A DNA stretch of 64,000 nucleotides, taken from the NCBI RefSeq assembly GCF_004167665.1, contig NZ_SEWE01000003.1, positions 124,001-188,000 of the forward strand, read 5' to 3'. Made by a program: the position numbers and the translations under genes. Within the stretch, counting starts at the first letter, position 1. Each line of letters begins with the position of its first letter. This DNA is from Hymenobacter persicinus. GTDB lineage: Bacteria; Bacteroidota; Bacteroidia; Cytophagales; Hymenobacteraceae. The notes under the pieces are model-generated. The model was not told where the DNA came from. It saw only the letters and a list, made by a program, of their open reading frames with translations, and made no database searches. This document shows, piece by piece, positions 8,206 to 17,700 of the stretch.

Positions 8206-11043
8206 ATGGCCCCAAAATCTTTGCAAGTAGCCGCCCCCGCGGCCGACCCGATTGACCAGCTCGACCCGCGGCAGTTCATTCTGATCAAGAATGCCCGGGT
8301 GCACAACCTCAAAAACCTCAGCGTGGCATTGCCGCGCAACAAGTTTATCGTCGTCACGGGCTTGTCGGGCTCGGGCAAGTCGTCGTTGGCCTTCGACACG
8401 CTCTACGCCGAGGGCCAGCGCATGTACGTGGAAAGCCTGAGCTCCTACGCCCGGCAGTTTCTGGGCCGCATGGACAAGCCCGACGTGGACTACATCCGCG
8501 GCATCTCGCCGGCCATTGCCATCGAGCAGAAGGTCAGCATCAAGAACAACCGCTCCACGGTCGGCACCAGCACCGAAATCTACGACTACCTCAAGCTGCT
8601 CTTCGCCCGGGTGGGCCGCACGTTCTCGCCCGTGAGCGGGGAGCAGGTGCGCAAGGACACCGTGGCCGACGTGGTGGACTTTCTCTTCAAGCTGCCCGAC
8701 GGCTCGAAAGCCATGCTGCTGGCTCCGCTTATGCCGTCGGAAGATGGCCGGCCGATGAGCAAGGAGCTGGATTTGCTCCTGCAAAAGGGCTACAGCCGGG
8801 TGGTCGTCAACGGCGACGAAACCGCGTTTATTGAGGACCTCATCGGCGAAGGCAAGCCCGAGGTGAAGGGCGAGGTCTACATCATGATTGACCGGGCCGT
8901 GATTCGGACCGGCAACGAGGACTTGATGTTCCGCCTGTCGGATTCGGTGCAGACGGCGTTTTTCGAGGGCCACGGCACCTGCCTGGTCCGCCTCGACAAC
9001 GAGACGCGCACCTTCTCCGACCGGTTTGAGCTCGACGGCATCGTGTTCGAGGAGCCCAACGTGAACTTCTTCTCCTTTAATAACCCCTACGGCGCCTGCC
9101 AGACCTGCGAAGGGTTCGGCTCGGTGCTGGGCATTGACGAGGACCTGGTCATTCCGGACAAGAGCCTGACCGTGTACGAGGGCGCCATTGCCCCCTGGCG
9201 CACCGACAAGCAGAGCGAATGGCTCAAGCCCCTGCTCAAAAACGGCATCCGCTTCGATTTCCCCATTCACCGCCCTTACAACGAGCTGACCGAGGCCGAG
9301 CGGACTTTGCTGTGGAAGGGCAACAAGTACTTCGAGGGCCTTGACGACTACTTTAAGTGGGTGAGCACCCAGACCCACAAAATTCAGTACCGGGTGCTGC
9401 AAAGCCGCTACCGGGGCCGCACTACCTGTCCCGACTGCCGCGGCACCCGCCTGCGCAAGGATGCCCAATACGTGAAAATCGACGGGCAGAGCATTACCGA
9501 CCTCGTGCTATTGCCGGTCAGCAAGGCGTTGGAATACTTTGAGCAACTCAACCTCAACGAGCACGACGCCAAGATTGCCGAGCGCCTGAGCACCGAAATC
9601 ACCAACCGCCTGGGCTACCTCCACCGCGTGGGCCTCGGCTACCTGACGTTGAACCGCTTGAGCAGCACGCTCTCGGGCGGGGAGAGTCAGCGCATTTCGT
9701 TGGCTACGTCCCTGGGCTCGGCGCTGGTGGGTTCCATGTACATTCTCGACGAGCCCAGCATCGGCCTGCACCCCAAGGATGCCGAGCAGCTTATCGGCGT
9801 GCTCCGCTCCCTGCAGAAGCTCGGCAACACGGTCATCGTGGTGGAGCACGAGGAAAAGATGATGGAGGAAGCCGACCAGATTATCGACATCGGGCCCGAG
9901 GCCGGCTCCGGGGGCGGCAACCTGATGTTCCAGGGCACTTACCCCGAGATTCTCAAAGACACCAAAACCTACACCGGCCAGTATCTGAGCGGCAAGATGG
10001 AGGTGAAGGTGCCCAAGAGCCGTCGGCCCTGGCGCAACGCACTGGAAGTAACCGGCGCCCGCGAAAACAACCTGAAAAACGTGAGCGTGAAGTTTCCGCT
10101 GGGCGTGATGACGGTGGTAACGGGCGTGTCGGGCTCGGGCAAATCTACCCTGGTGAAGCGCATTCTGGCCCCGGCCGTGGCCAAGCAGCTCGGCGGCGGG
10201 GCCGGCGAAGCCACCGGTAAGTTTGACCGTCTGATGGGCGTGCAGGGCCAGGTAAGCCACGTCGAGTTCGTGGATCAGAACCCCATCGGCAAGAGCAGCC
10301 GCTCGAATCCGGTAACGTACGTGAAGGCCTACGACGCCATCCGCACGCTGTTTTCGGACCAGCCACTGGCCAAGGCGCGGGGCCTGAAACCGTCGCACTT
10401 CAGCTTTAACATTGAAGGTGGCCGCTGCGAGGTCTGCCAGGGCGAAGGGCAGGTCAAGATTGAGATGCAATTCATGGCCGATATTTACCTGACCTGCGAA
10501 AGCTGCGGGGGGCGTAAGTTCAAGCAGGACATTCTGGACGTCAAATTCCAGGACCTGGGCATCGACGACGTGCTGGAAATGACCGTCGCCGACGCCGTGG
10601 AGTTCTTCAAGGGCCAGCCCAAGGTGGCAGAGCGCCTCAAGCCCCTCGACGACGTGGGCCTGGGCTACATCCGGCTCGGGCAATCGGCCAATACGCTCTC
10701 GGGCGGGGAGGCCCAGCGCGTGAAGCTGGCTTCGTTCCTGACCAAGGGCGCCACGCTCCAGCAGGACAAGATCCTGTTCATCTTCGACGAGCCTAGCACC
10801 GGCCTGCACTTCCACGACATCAACAAGCTGCTCACGGCTCTTAATGCGCTGATTGAGCAGGGCAACTCGGTGCTTATCATCGAGCACAACATGGACATCA
10901 TCAAGTGCGCCGACTGGCTGATTGACCTCGGTCCCGAGGGCGGCATCAACGGCGGCCACCTGCTGTTTGAAGGCACGCCCGAGGAAATGGTCAAGCTCAA
11001 GGACTCGAACCATACCGCCCGGTTCCTGGCCGAGAAGCTCTAG
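8206..11043 (+). CDS. uvrA: Excinuclease ABC subunit A
   Basis: Damage-recognition ATPase of nucleotide excision repair, about 945 residues from ATG 8206. An upstream TTG at 8158 is unlikely to be the start. There are two ABC modules with Walker [11 protein letters not shown] and [10 protein letters not shown] and signatures LSGGESQR and LSGGEAQR. The C-terminal zinc finger CEVC-x19-CESC is intact. The first zinc finger keeps only the distal pair (GACQTC); the proximal C-x2-C pair seen in E. coli is replaced by the segment [11 protein letters not shown] believe this is a Bacteroidetes-type variant and not damage. A single-gene unit, closed by a terminator at 11075. Confidence 0.97.
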   Translation: MAPKSLQVAAPAADPIDQLDPRQFILIKNARVHNLKNLSVALPRNKFIVVTGLSGSGKSSLAFDTLYAEGQRMYVESLSSYARQFLGRMDKPDVDYIRGISPAIAIEQKVSIKNNRSTVGTSTEIYDYLKLLFARVGRTFSPVSGEQVRKDTVADVVDFLFKLPDGSKAMLLAPLMPSEDGRPMSKELDLLLQKGYSRVVVNGDETAFIEDLIGEGKPEVKGEVYIMIDRAVIRTGNEDLMFRLSDSVQTAFFEGHGTCLVRLDNETRTFSDRFELDGIVFEEPNVNFFSFNNPYGACQTCEGFGSVLGIDEDLVIPDKSLTVYEGAIAPWRTDKQSEWLKPLLKNGIRFDFPIHRPYNELTEAERTLLWKGNKYFEGLDDYFKWVSTQTHKIQYRVLQSRYRGRTTCPDCRGTRLRKDAQYVKIDGQSITDLVLLPVSKALEYFEQLNLNEHDAKIAERLSTEITNRLGYLHRVGLGYLTLNRLSSTLSGGESQRISLATSLGSALVGSMYILDEPSIGLHPKDAEQLIGVLRSLQKLGNTVIVVEHEEKMMEEADQIIDIGPEAGSGGGNLMFQGTYPEILKDTKTYTGQYLSGKMEVKVPKSRRPWRNALEVTGARENNLKNVSVKFPLGVMTVVTGVSGSGKSTLVKRILAPAVAKQLGGGAGEATGKFDRLMGVQGQVSHVEFVDQNPIGKSSRSNPVTYVKAYDAIRTLFSDQPLAKARGLKPSHFSFNIEGGRCEVCQGEGQVKIEMQFMADIYLTCESCGGRKFKQDILDVKFQDLGIDDVLEMTVADAVEFFKGQPKVAERLKPLDDVGLGYIRLGQSANTLSGGEAQRVKLASFLTKGATLQQDKILFIFDEPSTGLHFHDINKLLTALNALIEQGNSVLIIEHNMDIIKCADWLIDLGPEGGINGGHLLFEGTPEEMVKLKDSNHTARFLAEKL

Positions 11044-11072
11044 CATCTTCGCGCCCGATTACCCGTAAAACC

Positions 11073-11108
11073 GAGGAGCTGCCCAACCAAAGGGCGGCTC
11101 CTTTTTTA
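11073..11108 (+). terminator. Terminator of uvrA
   Basis: Hairpin GGAGCTGCCC / GGGCGGCTCC followed by a run of T residues, about 30 bases after the uvrA stop. Confidence 0.85.
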
Positions 11109-11116
11109 TTGTACTC

Positions 11117-11530
11117 ATGATTCTAGGAGCCGAAGAACAGTTTCAGGTGGGCGTGCCCGAGGCGGGTGCCGATAACTTCCTGCTCAGCAGCGTGGCCGCC
11201 AACCACGAGTTTCAGGTGATGTTCGAGGACGACGGCACCACCGGCTACCTCTATGCCGTGCGCGACGCCGAAGAATCTGAAATCCTGGACGCGCTGCACA
11301 TCTACAACGTGGCCGACGTGGCCGACCGGGACGAGCCGGTGACGGCCCAGATTTTCTGGGATGAGCCCCAGACTACGGCCGTGCTCATCATCGGCGGCTA
11401 CTGCCACGCCCTCTACGACTTCCAGCGGCAGCGGGGCTTCTGCCGCAATGCCTTTCCGCCCGCCCAAAACGGCCAGCCCGGCTCCCGGGAGCTGACCGAC
11501 GAGCTGGTGGAGAAATACTTTGCTGCCTAA
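11117..11530 (+). CDS. DUF2251-like small protein
   Basis: A 137-residue soluble protein. The stretch MFEDDGTTGYLYAVRD followed by ILDALHIYNVADV is the signature I associate with DUF2251 proteins, small cytosolic proteins of unknown function. Aromatic and acidic residues are frequent and no signal peptide is present. It starts just after the uvrA terminator and is followed 30 bases later by a membrane protein gene on the same strand, so the two may share a transcript. No catalytic residues can be named. Confidence 0.75.
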   Translation: MILGAEEQFQVGVPEAGADNFLLSSVAANHEFQVMFEDDGTTGYLYAVRDAEESEILDALHIYNVADVADRDEPVTAQIFWDEPQTTAVLIIGGYCHALYDFQRQRGFCRNAFPPAQNGQPGSRELTDELVEKYFAA

Positions 11531-11560
11531 CCAACACCTCCTTTCCCACCCACTCTTCCA

Positions 11561-12367
11561 ATGGAAATTACCGCTCCGCCAGTCGTATCCTCCGCTGTCA
11601 GCGTTACCCGCCGCCTGTGGCGCTGGCTGGCCGCCTTGGCCGTTATCGGCAATATTGCCCTGAACTACTGGTCGAATACTCACCCCTTCAACGGCCAGAC
11701 GATGGGCGCCGTGTCGGCCCGCTACCCCACGCTGCTGACCCCGGCCGGCTACGCTTTCAGCATCTGGGGCCTGATTTTTCTGTCCCTTACTATTTACGTC
11801 GTCTGGCAGCTGCTGCCGGCCCAGCGCAGCCTGCAGCTCCCCGATGCTGTGGCCAAGCCCCTGACCGTAGCCAGCGTAGCTACGGCGGCCTGGGTGGTGC
11901 TGTTTGCCTACGAGCTGATGGCGGTGAGCGTGCTGGTAATGCTGCTGATTCTGGGTGCGCTTATCGTAGCCTTCGGGCGGGTGCGCCGCCGGGTGCGGGC
12001 GGCCCTGGCCCCGCGCTGGACCAGCATTCCGTTTGCCCTGTACCTGGGCTGGATTTCGGTGGCCACGGTGATAAACGTTACCATCGGGCTGTGGGTGCTG
12101 GGCTGGCAGACGCCCGACAACGCGTCGGTGCTGCTCACGTTTGTGCTGCTGGCGGTGGTCGTGGTCCTGGGGCTGGTTATCAGCACTGTGTTTCGCAGCC
12201 TGGTGTATCCGCTGGTGGTAGCCTGGGCGCTGGTGGCCATCTGGGTGGCCCAGCGCGGCGGCGACTACCCCGAACTGGCCCTGACGGCCCTGATTGGCGC
12301 GGGCGTGGTGGCGGTGGGTGGCGTGGCGCTGAGTCTGCGCCCCCACCGCCTCCGGGCGGCGCAGTAG
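11561..12367 (+). CDS. TspO/MBR-like Trp-rich integral membrane protein
   Basis: A 268-residue membrane protein with about seven to eight hydrophobic segments. The first part, SNTHPFNGQTMGAVSARYPT followed by PAGYAFSIWGLIFL, is the form found in bacterial homologues of tryptophan-rich sensory protein/TspO-type permeases. It is longer than the five-helix TspO core, as in related YkoE/lantibiotic-permease-annotated relatives. The ligand is unknown; true TspO proteins bind porphyrins or cholesterol. The gene is between the DUF2251-like gene and tpiA. Confidence 0.75.
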   Translation: MEITAPPVVSSAVSVTRRLWRWLAALAVIGNIALNYWSNTHPFNGQTMGAVSARYPTLLTPAGYAFSIWGLIFLSLTIYVVWQLLPAQRSLQLPDAVAKPLTVASVATAAWVVLFAYELMAVSVLVMLLILGALIVAFGRVRRRVRAALAPRWTSIPFALYLGWISVATVINVTIGLWVLGWQTPDNASVLLTFVLLAVVVVLGLVISTVFRSLVYPLVVAWALVAIWVAQRGGDYPELALTALIGAGVVAVGGVALSLRPHRLRAAQ

Positions 12368-12439
12368 GCCGCGGGCCCCTTGGGCGAATTGTCGTTTCTT
12401 TGCGGCAGTCAACGTATTCCCTTCCCCAACTCCTTACTT

Positions 12440-13204
12440 ATGCGCAAGAACCTCGTCGCCGGCAACTGGAAAATGAACATGACCTACCAGGATGGTCTGG
12501 CGCTGGTGTCCGAAATCACCAACATGGTAGCCGACGAAGCCACGGGCTCCACCGCGGAAGTCGTGATTTGCCCGCCGTTTCCGTTCCTGCATTCCATCGG
12601 CAAGCTGCTCCCGCAAGGCGGCAACATCCACCTGGGGGCCCAGAACTGCCACCAGAAGGAAAGCGGGGCCTATACCGGCGAGGTGTCGGCCAAGATGCTG
12701 CAGTCGGTAGGGGTGGAGTACGTGATTCTGGGCCACTCCGAGCGGCGCCAGTACTTCGGCGAAACCGACGAGCTGCTGAGCCAGAAGCTCAAGGCCGCCC
12801 TCGGCGCCGGCCTGAAGCCCATCTTCTGCGTGGGCGAGAGCCTGGAAACCCGGGAGGCCGACGAGACTTTTGCCTACCTCGAAAAGCAGCTCAAGGACGG
12901 CCTGTTTCACCTCTCTAACGAGGAGTTTGACCAGGTAACCGTGGCCTACGAGCCCATCTGGGCCATCGGGACCGGCAAAACCGCAACCAGCGCCCAGGCC
13001 CAGGAAGTGCACGCCTTCATCCGGGAGCAGATTGCCCGCGCCTACGACGCCGAAGCCGCCCAGAACACGACCATCCTCTACGGCGGCTCGGCCAACGCCC
13101 AGAATGCCCGGGAGCTGTTCAGCCAGCCCGACGTCGACGGCGGCCTCATTGGCGGCGCCTCGCTCAAGTCGCGCGACTTCACCGAAATCATCAAGTCGTT
13201 CTAG
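12440..13204 (+). CDS. tpiA: Triosephosphate isomerase
   Basis: Glycolytic enzyme that interconverts dihydroxyacetone phosphate and glyceraldehyde 3-phosphate in the cytosol. The 254-residue protein starts at ATG 12440 (MRKNLVAGNWKMN), which fits the family; the ORF could begin at TTG 12380 but the added part has no homology. The catalytic residues are visible: K11 in GNWKMN, H99 in VILGHSERR and E171 in AYEPIWAIGTGK. The phosphate-binding LYGGSANAQN and GGLIGGASL loops are intact. It is probably its own unit. Confidence 0.98.
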   Translation: MRKNLVAGNWKMNMTYQDGLALVSEITNMVADEATGSTAEVVICPPFPFLHSIGKLLPQGGNIHLGAQNCHQKESGAYTGEVSAKMLQSVGVEYVILGHSERRQYFGETDELLSQKLKAALGAGLKPIFCVGESLETREADETFAYLEKQLKDGLFHLSNEEFDQVTVAYEPIWAIGTGKTATSAQAQEVHAFIREQIARAYDAEAAQNTTILYGGSANAQNARELFSQPDVDGGLIGGASLKSRDFTEIIKSF

Positions 13205-13314
13205 CTTATAGAGCTTAGAGTACGAGAGCTTAGAACTTAGATTGCCGGTCGGGTGGTTCTAACGGCTAAATGGCCGACTCTTTGCCTGCGCTTGTCTCTA
13301 AGCTCTAAGTTCTC
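13203..13314. repeat. Imperfect inverted repeat downstream of tpiA
   Basis: Copies of an AGAGCTTAGAACTTAGA-like motif at 13208-13240 are partly matched in reverse by TCTAAGCTCTAAGTTCT at about 13296-13312. It may fold as a long hairpin after tpiA or be a degenerate repetitive element. Confidence 0.45.
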
Positions 13315-13332
13315 CTATCTACGCTCTGACCT

Positions 13333-13725
13333 ATGCTTGCTGATTTCCTCGTTGCCGGCCTGCTGGCGCTGAATCCGGTTCAGCCCCAGCCCCGCGTGCC
13401 GTTTGTGGCCGCTGCGCCCGTGTCCCCGGCGCTGGGTTCCATCGAGCCCTGCCGGATCTACGGCTCGGTGTTTCTGGAAACAAACCCCAGCCGGCGCGGC
13501 TTCTGCTTCGCCACGGTGTATCTGGAGCCCGAGGAAGCCTTTGCCGACGTGATGGTGTACCGGGAAGACAACAAGCTTTTCGCCGACAAAGCCGGGTTCT
13601 GGTACCTGGCCACCGGGCCCAACTTCGCCGACTACGTGCTGTTCGTGACCGAAAACCGGGCCCTGGCCGACTTCAGCATTCATTACACTACCGTGCGTTC
13701 TTATGCCGGCTGCCGCACCCGGTAG
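13333..13725 (+). CDS. DUF6150-like exported protein
   Basis: A 130-residue protein with a short hydrophobic start (MLADFLVAGLLALNPV) that is a weak signal peptide. The body reads CRIYGSVFLETNPSRRGFC, then FADVMVYREDNKLFADKAG, then FWYLATGPNFADYVLFVTENRALADFSIHY, which fits the DUF6150 family of short beta-rich proteins in Hymenobacter. Two cysteines early and one near the end could form a disulphide if exported. Function is unknown. A hairpin terminator follows at 13781. Confidence 0.72.
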   Translation: MLADFLVAGLLALNPVQPQPRVPFVAAAPVSPALGSIEPCRIYGSVFLETNPSRRGFCFATVYLEPEEAFADVMVYREDNKLFADKAGFWYLATGPNFADYVLFVTENRALADFSIHYTTVRSYAGCRTR

Positions 13726-13780
13726 CGGCGCTGAACTTCCCGGCTGCCGCCCGGGTTGGGCTTTCAGCCCGGCCGCTTGG

Positions 13781-13810
13781 AAAAGCCGCTCCTGCCCGGG
13801 GCGGCTTTTT
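13781..13810 (+). terminator. Terminator of the DUF6150 gene
   Basis: AAAAGCCGC / GCGGCTTTTT stem with a 10-base loop, about 55 bases after the stop. Confidence 0.75.
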
Positions 13811-13928
13811 CTATGGGCGTTTTGGTGCCGTCGGTATAGCCCGGATCGGACGCCGGGGCCAAAAGCCGGATTCAGGTGAATTCGTGCGAACTTGCGGGTT
13901 CATTCCGCCGACTTAAATTTTTGCCCTG

Positions 13929-14759
13929 ATGGATTTTGTAGAAGTACGCGTACAGGCCCCCCGCGAATTGGCCGATATCCTGGTAGCCGAACTCAGCCAG
14001 GTTGGCTACGATACCTTTGAAGACAACGACGAGGGCTTCTGCGCCTACATCGGCGAAGGCGACTTCGACAACGACGCCGTGTCGGAAATCATGAGCCGCT
14101 ACGAGGGCCAGGGCGAGCTGGGCTACGACCACCGCGTGATTACGCGTCAGAACTGGAACGCCGAGTGGGAGAAAAACTTCCAGCCCCTCATCATTGCCGA
14201 CCGGGTGTCGGTGCGGGCCCCGTTTCACGCGAAGCCCGAGGGCCTGGAATACGAAATCGTGATTATGCCGCGCATGTCCTTCGGCACCGGCCACCACGAA
14301 ACCACCGCCCTGATGATTGAAAACCAGCTCGGCATCGACCACCAGGGCAAGCGCGTGCTCGACATGGGCTGCGGCACCGGCATTCTGGCCATCATGGCCG
14401 TGCACCTGGGCGCCCAAGAAGTGCTGGCCGTGGACGTGGAGCCCTGGACCGTGGAAAACGCGGCCGACAACGCGGCCGAGAATAATTGCACCAACATCGA
14501 GTGTCGCCTCGGGGGCGTGGAAGTGCTGGAGGGCGAGGCGCCCTTTGATATTATCCTGGCTAATATCAACCGCAACGTGCTGCTGGAGGATATGCACGCC
14601 TACGCCGCCCTGCTGCCCAAGGGCCGCCCGATCCTGTTCAGCGGCTTCTACCAAGAGGACTTATCCAAGATTGAGGCCGAAGCAGCCAAGCATGCATTGG
14701 CTTATCAGTCGCACCGAACCAAGAATAACTGGGTTTCGGCGATTTTCACGAAATTGTAG
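13929..14759 (+). CDS. prmA: Ribosomal protein L11 methyltransferase
   Basis: SAM-dependent methyltransferase that trimethylates ribosomal protein L11. The 276-residue length is typical. The N-terminal L11-binding domain (MDFVEVRVQAPRELADILVA) is followed by MPRMSFGTGHHETTALM, the linker typical of PrmA. SAM motif I is VLDMGCGTGILAI (residues 143-155), and DIILANINRNVLL holds the N-x-N motif IV. It ends 30 bases before the start of the giant secreted protein gene, with no terminator between, so the two may be co-transcribed, but a functional link is not evident. Confidence 0.96.
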   Translation: MDFVEVRVQAPRELADILVAELSQVGYDTFEDNDEGFCAYIGEGDFDNDAVSEIMSRYEGQGELGYDHRVITRQNWNAEWEKNFQPLIIADRVSVRAPFHAKPEGLEYEIVIMPRMSFGTGHHETTALMIENQLGIDHQGKRVLDMGCGTGILAIMAVHLGAQEVLAVDVEPWTVENAADNAAENNCTNIECRLGGVEVLEGEAPFDIILANINRNVLLEDMHAYAALLPKGRPILFSGFYQEDLSKIEAEAAKHALAYQSHRTKNNWVSAIFTKL

Positions 14760-14789
14760 CCGTCCGAGTAGGGCTTGACGGAAAAAAGT

Positions 14790-17700
14790 ATGAAGCAATT
14801 TGTTTTTGGGTGGCTCTGCGCGCTGGTACTGGGACTCAGTGCTCCCGCGTGGGCCCAGAAGAATCCTGGCAAGCAGCCCCCGGCGGCGCCCGCCGCGCCG
14901 GCGCTGCCCAAATTCACGGGTAAGCTTGCCACCGAGCCCGGGCAGTTTATTATCGACGTGCAGTCGATGATGGCTACCACCAACAACGCGGCCGCCAAGG
15001 CCAGCGGGGCCAAGCTCCAGCAGCTCTGGGCCAGCAACAAGCTCACGGCCACCCAGCAGGGGCGCATTGTGGCGTTGAGCCAGCAGATGCTGGCCCGGCG
15101 CTTCAAACCCCGGCCCGACTTCGAGGCTCTCTACAACGCCGTGACGGCCGGGGCCTCGGTGCAGAACTTCTCCGACAAGCAGATGGACGAGTTTCTGGAC
15201 GTGGTGACCAAAACCCTGGAGCGGGAGCAGGTGCCGGCCACCCAGAAGTTTCTGCAGACCTCGGCCCAGTTTCTGGATACCAAATACCTGTATAGCTCGC
15301 GCTACAACAAGCTGCGCGTGATTGGGGGCACCTTCAGCTTCGCCTACAACGAAACCGACATGCCCCAGCCGGCGCCCCCCGCACCAAAGCCCGCCGCGCC
15401 CTCCCCGGTGTCGACGCCCGTCACGACCGGCGCCCCGATTAAAACCACCACGACGCCCGCCAAGCCCAAGCCCGCCCCGAAGAAAAAGGTCAGCAGCGGC
15501 TGGGATACGGCCGACGACTGGGGCAGCGGCAGCAGCGGCTGGGGCAATGACGATGGCTGGGGCACGCCCAAGAAAAAGCCGGCCGCGGCCAAAGCACCCG
15601 TAAAAACTGCGCCCGGTACCAAGACCGCCGCCCCCGTGAAGGAGCCGGAGCCCGAACCTGAGCCCGCGCCGTCGTACACCTACGATACCTACGTGGCCCC
15701 GCCCACCCGCGGGCCGGTGTTGCTGATCAAGGACGCCGACCTGTTCATGGCCACCGCCGGTGACTCCATCTTCATTCGGAAGGTGAGCGGGGCCGTGGTG
15801 CCCGGCACCAGCCGTTTCGTGGGCCAAGGCGGGCAGTACGTGTGGTCCATCAAGCAGAACCTGGTGACGGCCGACTTCACCAACTTTGACTTCGACTTCA
15901 CCAAGGCCGAACTGACGGCTCAGCCCATGACGCTGACGTATCCGGCGGTGCTGGAAGCCCCGATTCAGGGCGCTTTTGCCTACAAGAGCGTGAAGAAAAA
16001 GCCCGGCGCCGTCGACTCCGGCTACCCGCGGTTTATTTCGCTCACCAACGACGCCCGCGTCAAGAACATCGGCGACAACATCCGCTACTACGGCGGCTTC
16101 TCCCTGGCCGGGTCCCGCACGCTGTCGGCCTCGCTCGACGGCAGCCTCTCGCGCATCATCGTCGAAATTGACGGCAAGCCCAAGTTCCGGGCCTCGTCGA
16201 GCGCTTACGTGCTCGGCGACTCGCTGATTACGGCCAACCGGGCGGCGGTGACCATCTTCCAGGATAAAACCGACTCGCTCACCCACCCCGGGGTGAAGCT
16301 CAAGTTCTCCAAAACCCGCCAGGTGCTGCAATTGGCCCGCGAGGAAGGTCTGTATAAGACCACGCCCTACGCCGACTCCTACCACCAGATGGAAATCCAG
16401 ACCGAGATGCTCACGTGGCCTTTGCGCACGCCCGACATCCAGTTCTCGATTCTGACGGCCAAAAACCAGGTGACGGCGAACTTCGAGTCCAAGGAATTCT
16501 ACACCAACACCCGCTACCAGCAGATCAAGTCCATCAACAAGCTGCACCCGCTGCAGATGGTGGTGGGCTACAGCCAGGCCAACGGCAACGTGAAAACCTT
16601 CACCGTGCAGGACGTGGCCGGCCACCTCAAGCTCAAGGAAGACAACGTGCGCTCCGCCGTGGCCGGCCTGGCCCGGGATGGCTACGTGAAGTGGAACCCC
16701 CAGACCGAGCAGATTACGCTGCTGCCCAAGGCGGGTCACTACGTGAATTCGTCGCGCGGCAAGAAGGACTACGACCACATTGCCATTAAATCCTTGTCGC
16801 CGAACGGTAAGAACGCCACGCTCAACCTGACCAGCAACGACCTGATTGTGCGCGGCGTGGACCGCTTCAACTTCTCCGACGACTCCGTGACGGTGTTCGT
16901 GAAGCCGGACTCGAGCACCATCCGCATTCAGAAAAACCGCGGCGTGCTCTTCAACGGCACCGTGGTGGCCTCGGCCTTTATCTTCAAGGGCAAGGAGTTC
17001 AAGTTCGACTACGATGGCTTCTACGTGGACCTGGTCAAGATTGACTCCATCATTGTAAAAGGCAAGGGCTCGAAGGGCTCGGTGATGAAGGCCCGCAAGG
17101 ACACCGACTTCGCCCTGACCAACAAGAACAAGACCTCCGCCGGCCGCCTCTACATCAACGCGCCCAACAACAAGTCGGGCCGCAAGAAGCTCGGCGCGTA
17201 CCCCTCGTTCGACGCCAGCACCGGGGCCTACGTGTTCTTCAACAAGCCCGAAGTACTCGGCGGCGCCTACGACACGGCCGTGTACTTCGACATTCCGCCC
17301 TTCAAGCTCGACTCGCTCAACAACAAGAACCGCTCGGCCGTGGGCTTCAAGGGCACGTTCGTGTCGGGTGGCATCATGCCGAGCTTCAAAACCAAGCTGA
17401 GTTTGCAGGACGACGGCTCCCTGGGCTTCGTCTACGACGTGCCCAAGGAGGGCTTCCCGATCTACGGGGGCAAGGGCAAGCTGTACAACAAGGTGACCAT
17501 GAGCAACCGCGGTATTCAGGGCGTGGGCAAGGTGAATTACCTGACCGGCGAGTTCCTGAGCGACCAGTTTATCTTCTACCGCGACTCCCTCGTGACGGTG
17601 GGCAAAACGGCCACCATTGGTCAGGGCCCGCTCAATGGGGTCGAATTTGCCAAGGTCACGCTGCTGCCGGGCTACCAGATGAAGTGGGCCGTGAAACAGG

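Noticed and set aside
8023..11046. Long minus-strand frames over uvrA
   Set aside because: Antisense frames of a GC-rich gene; uvrA on the plus strand has all motifs.
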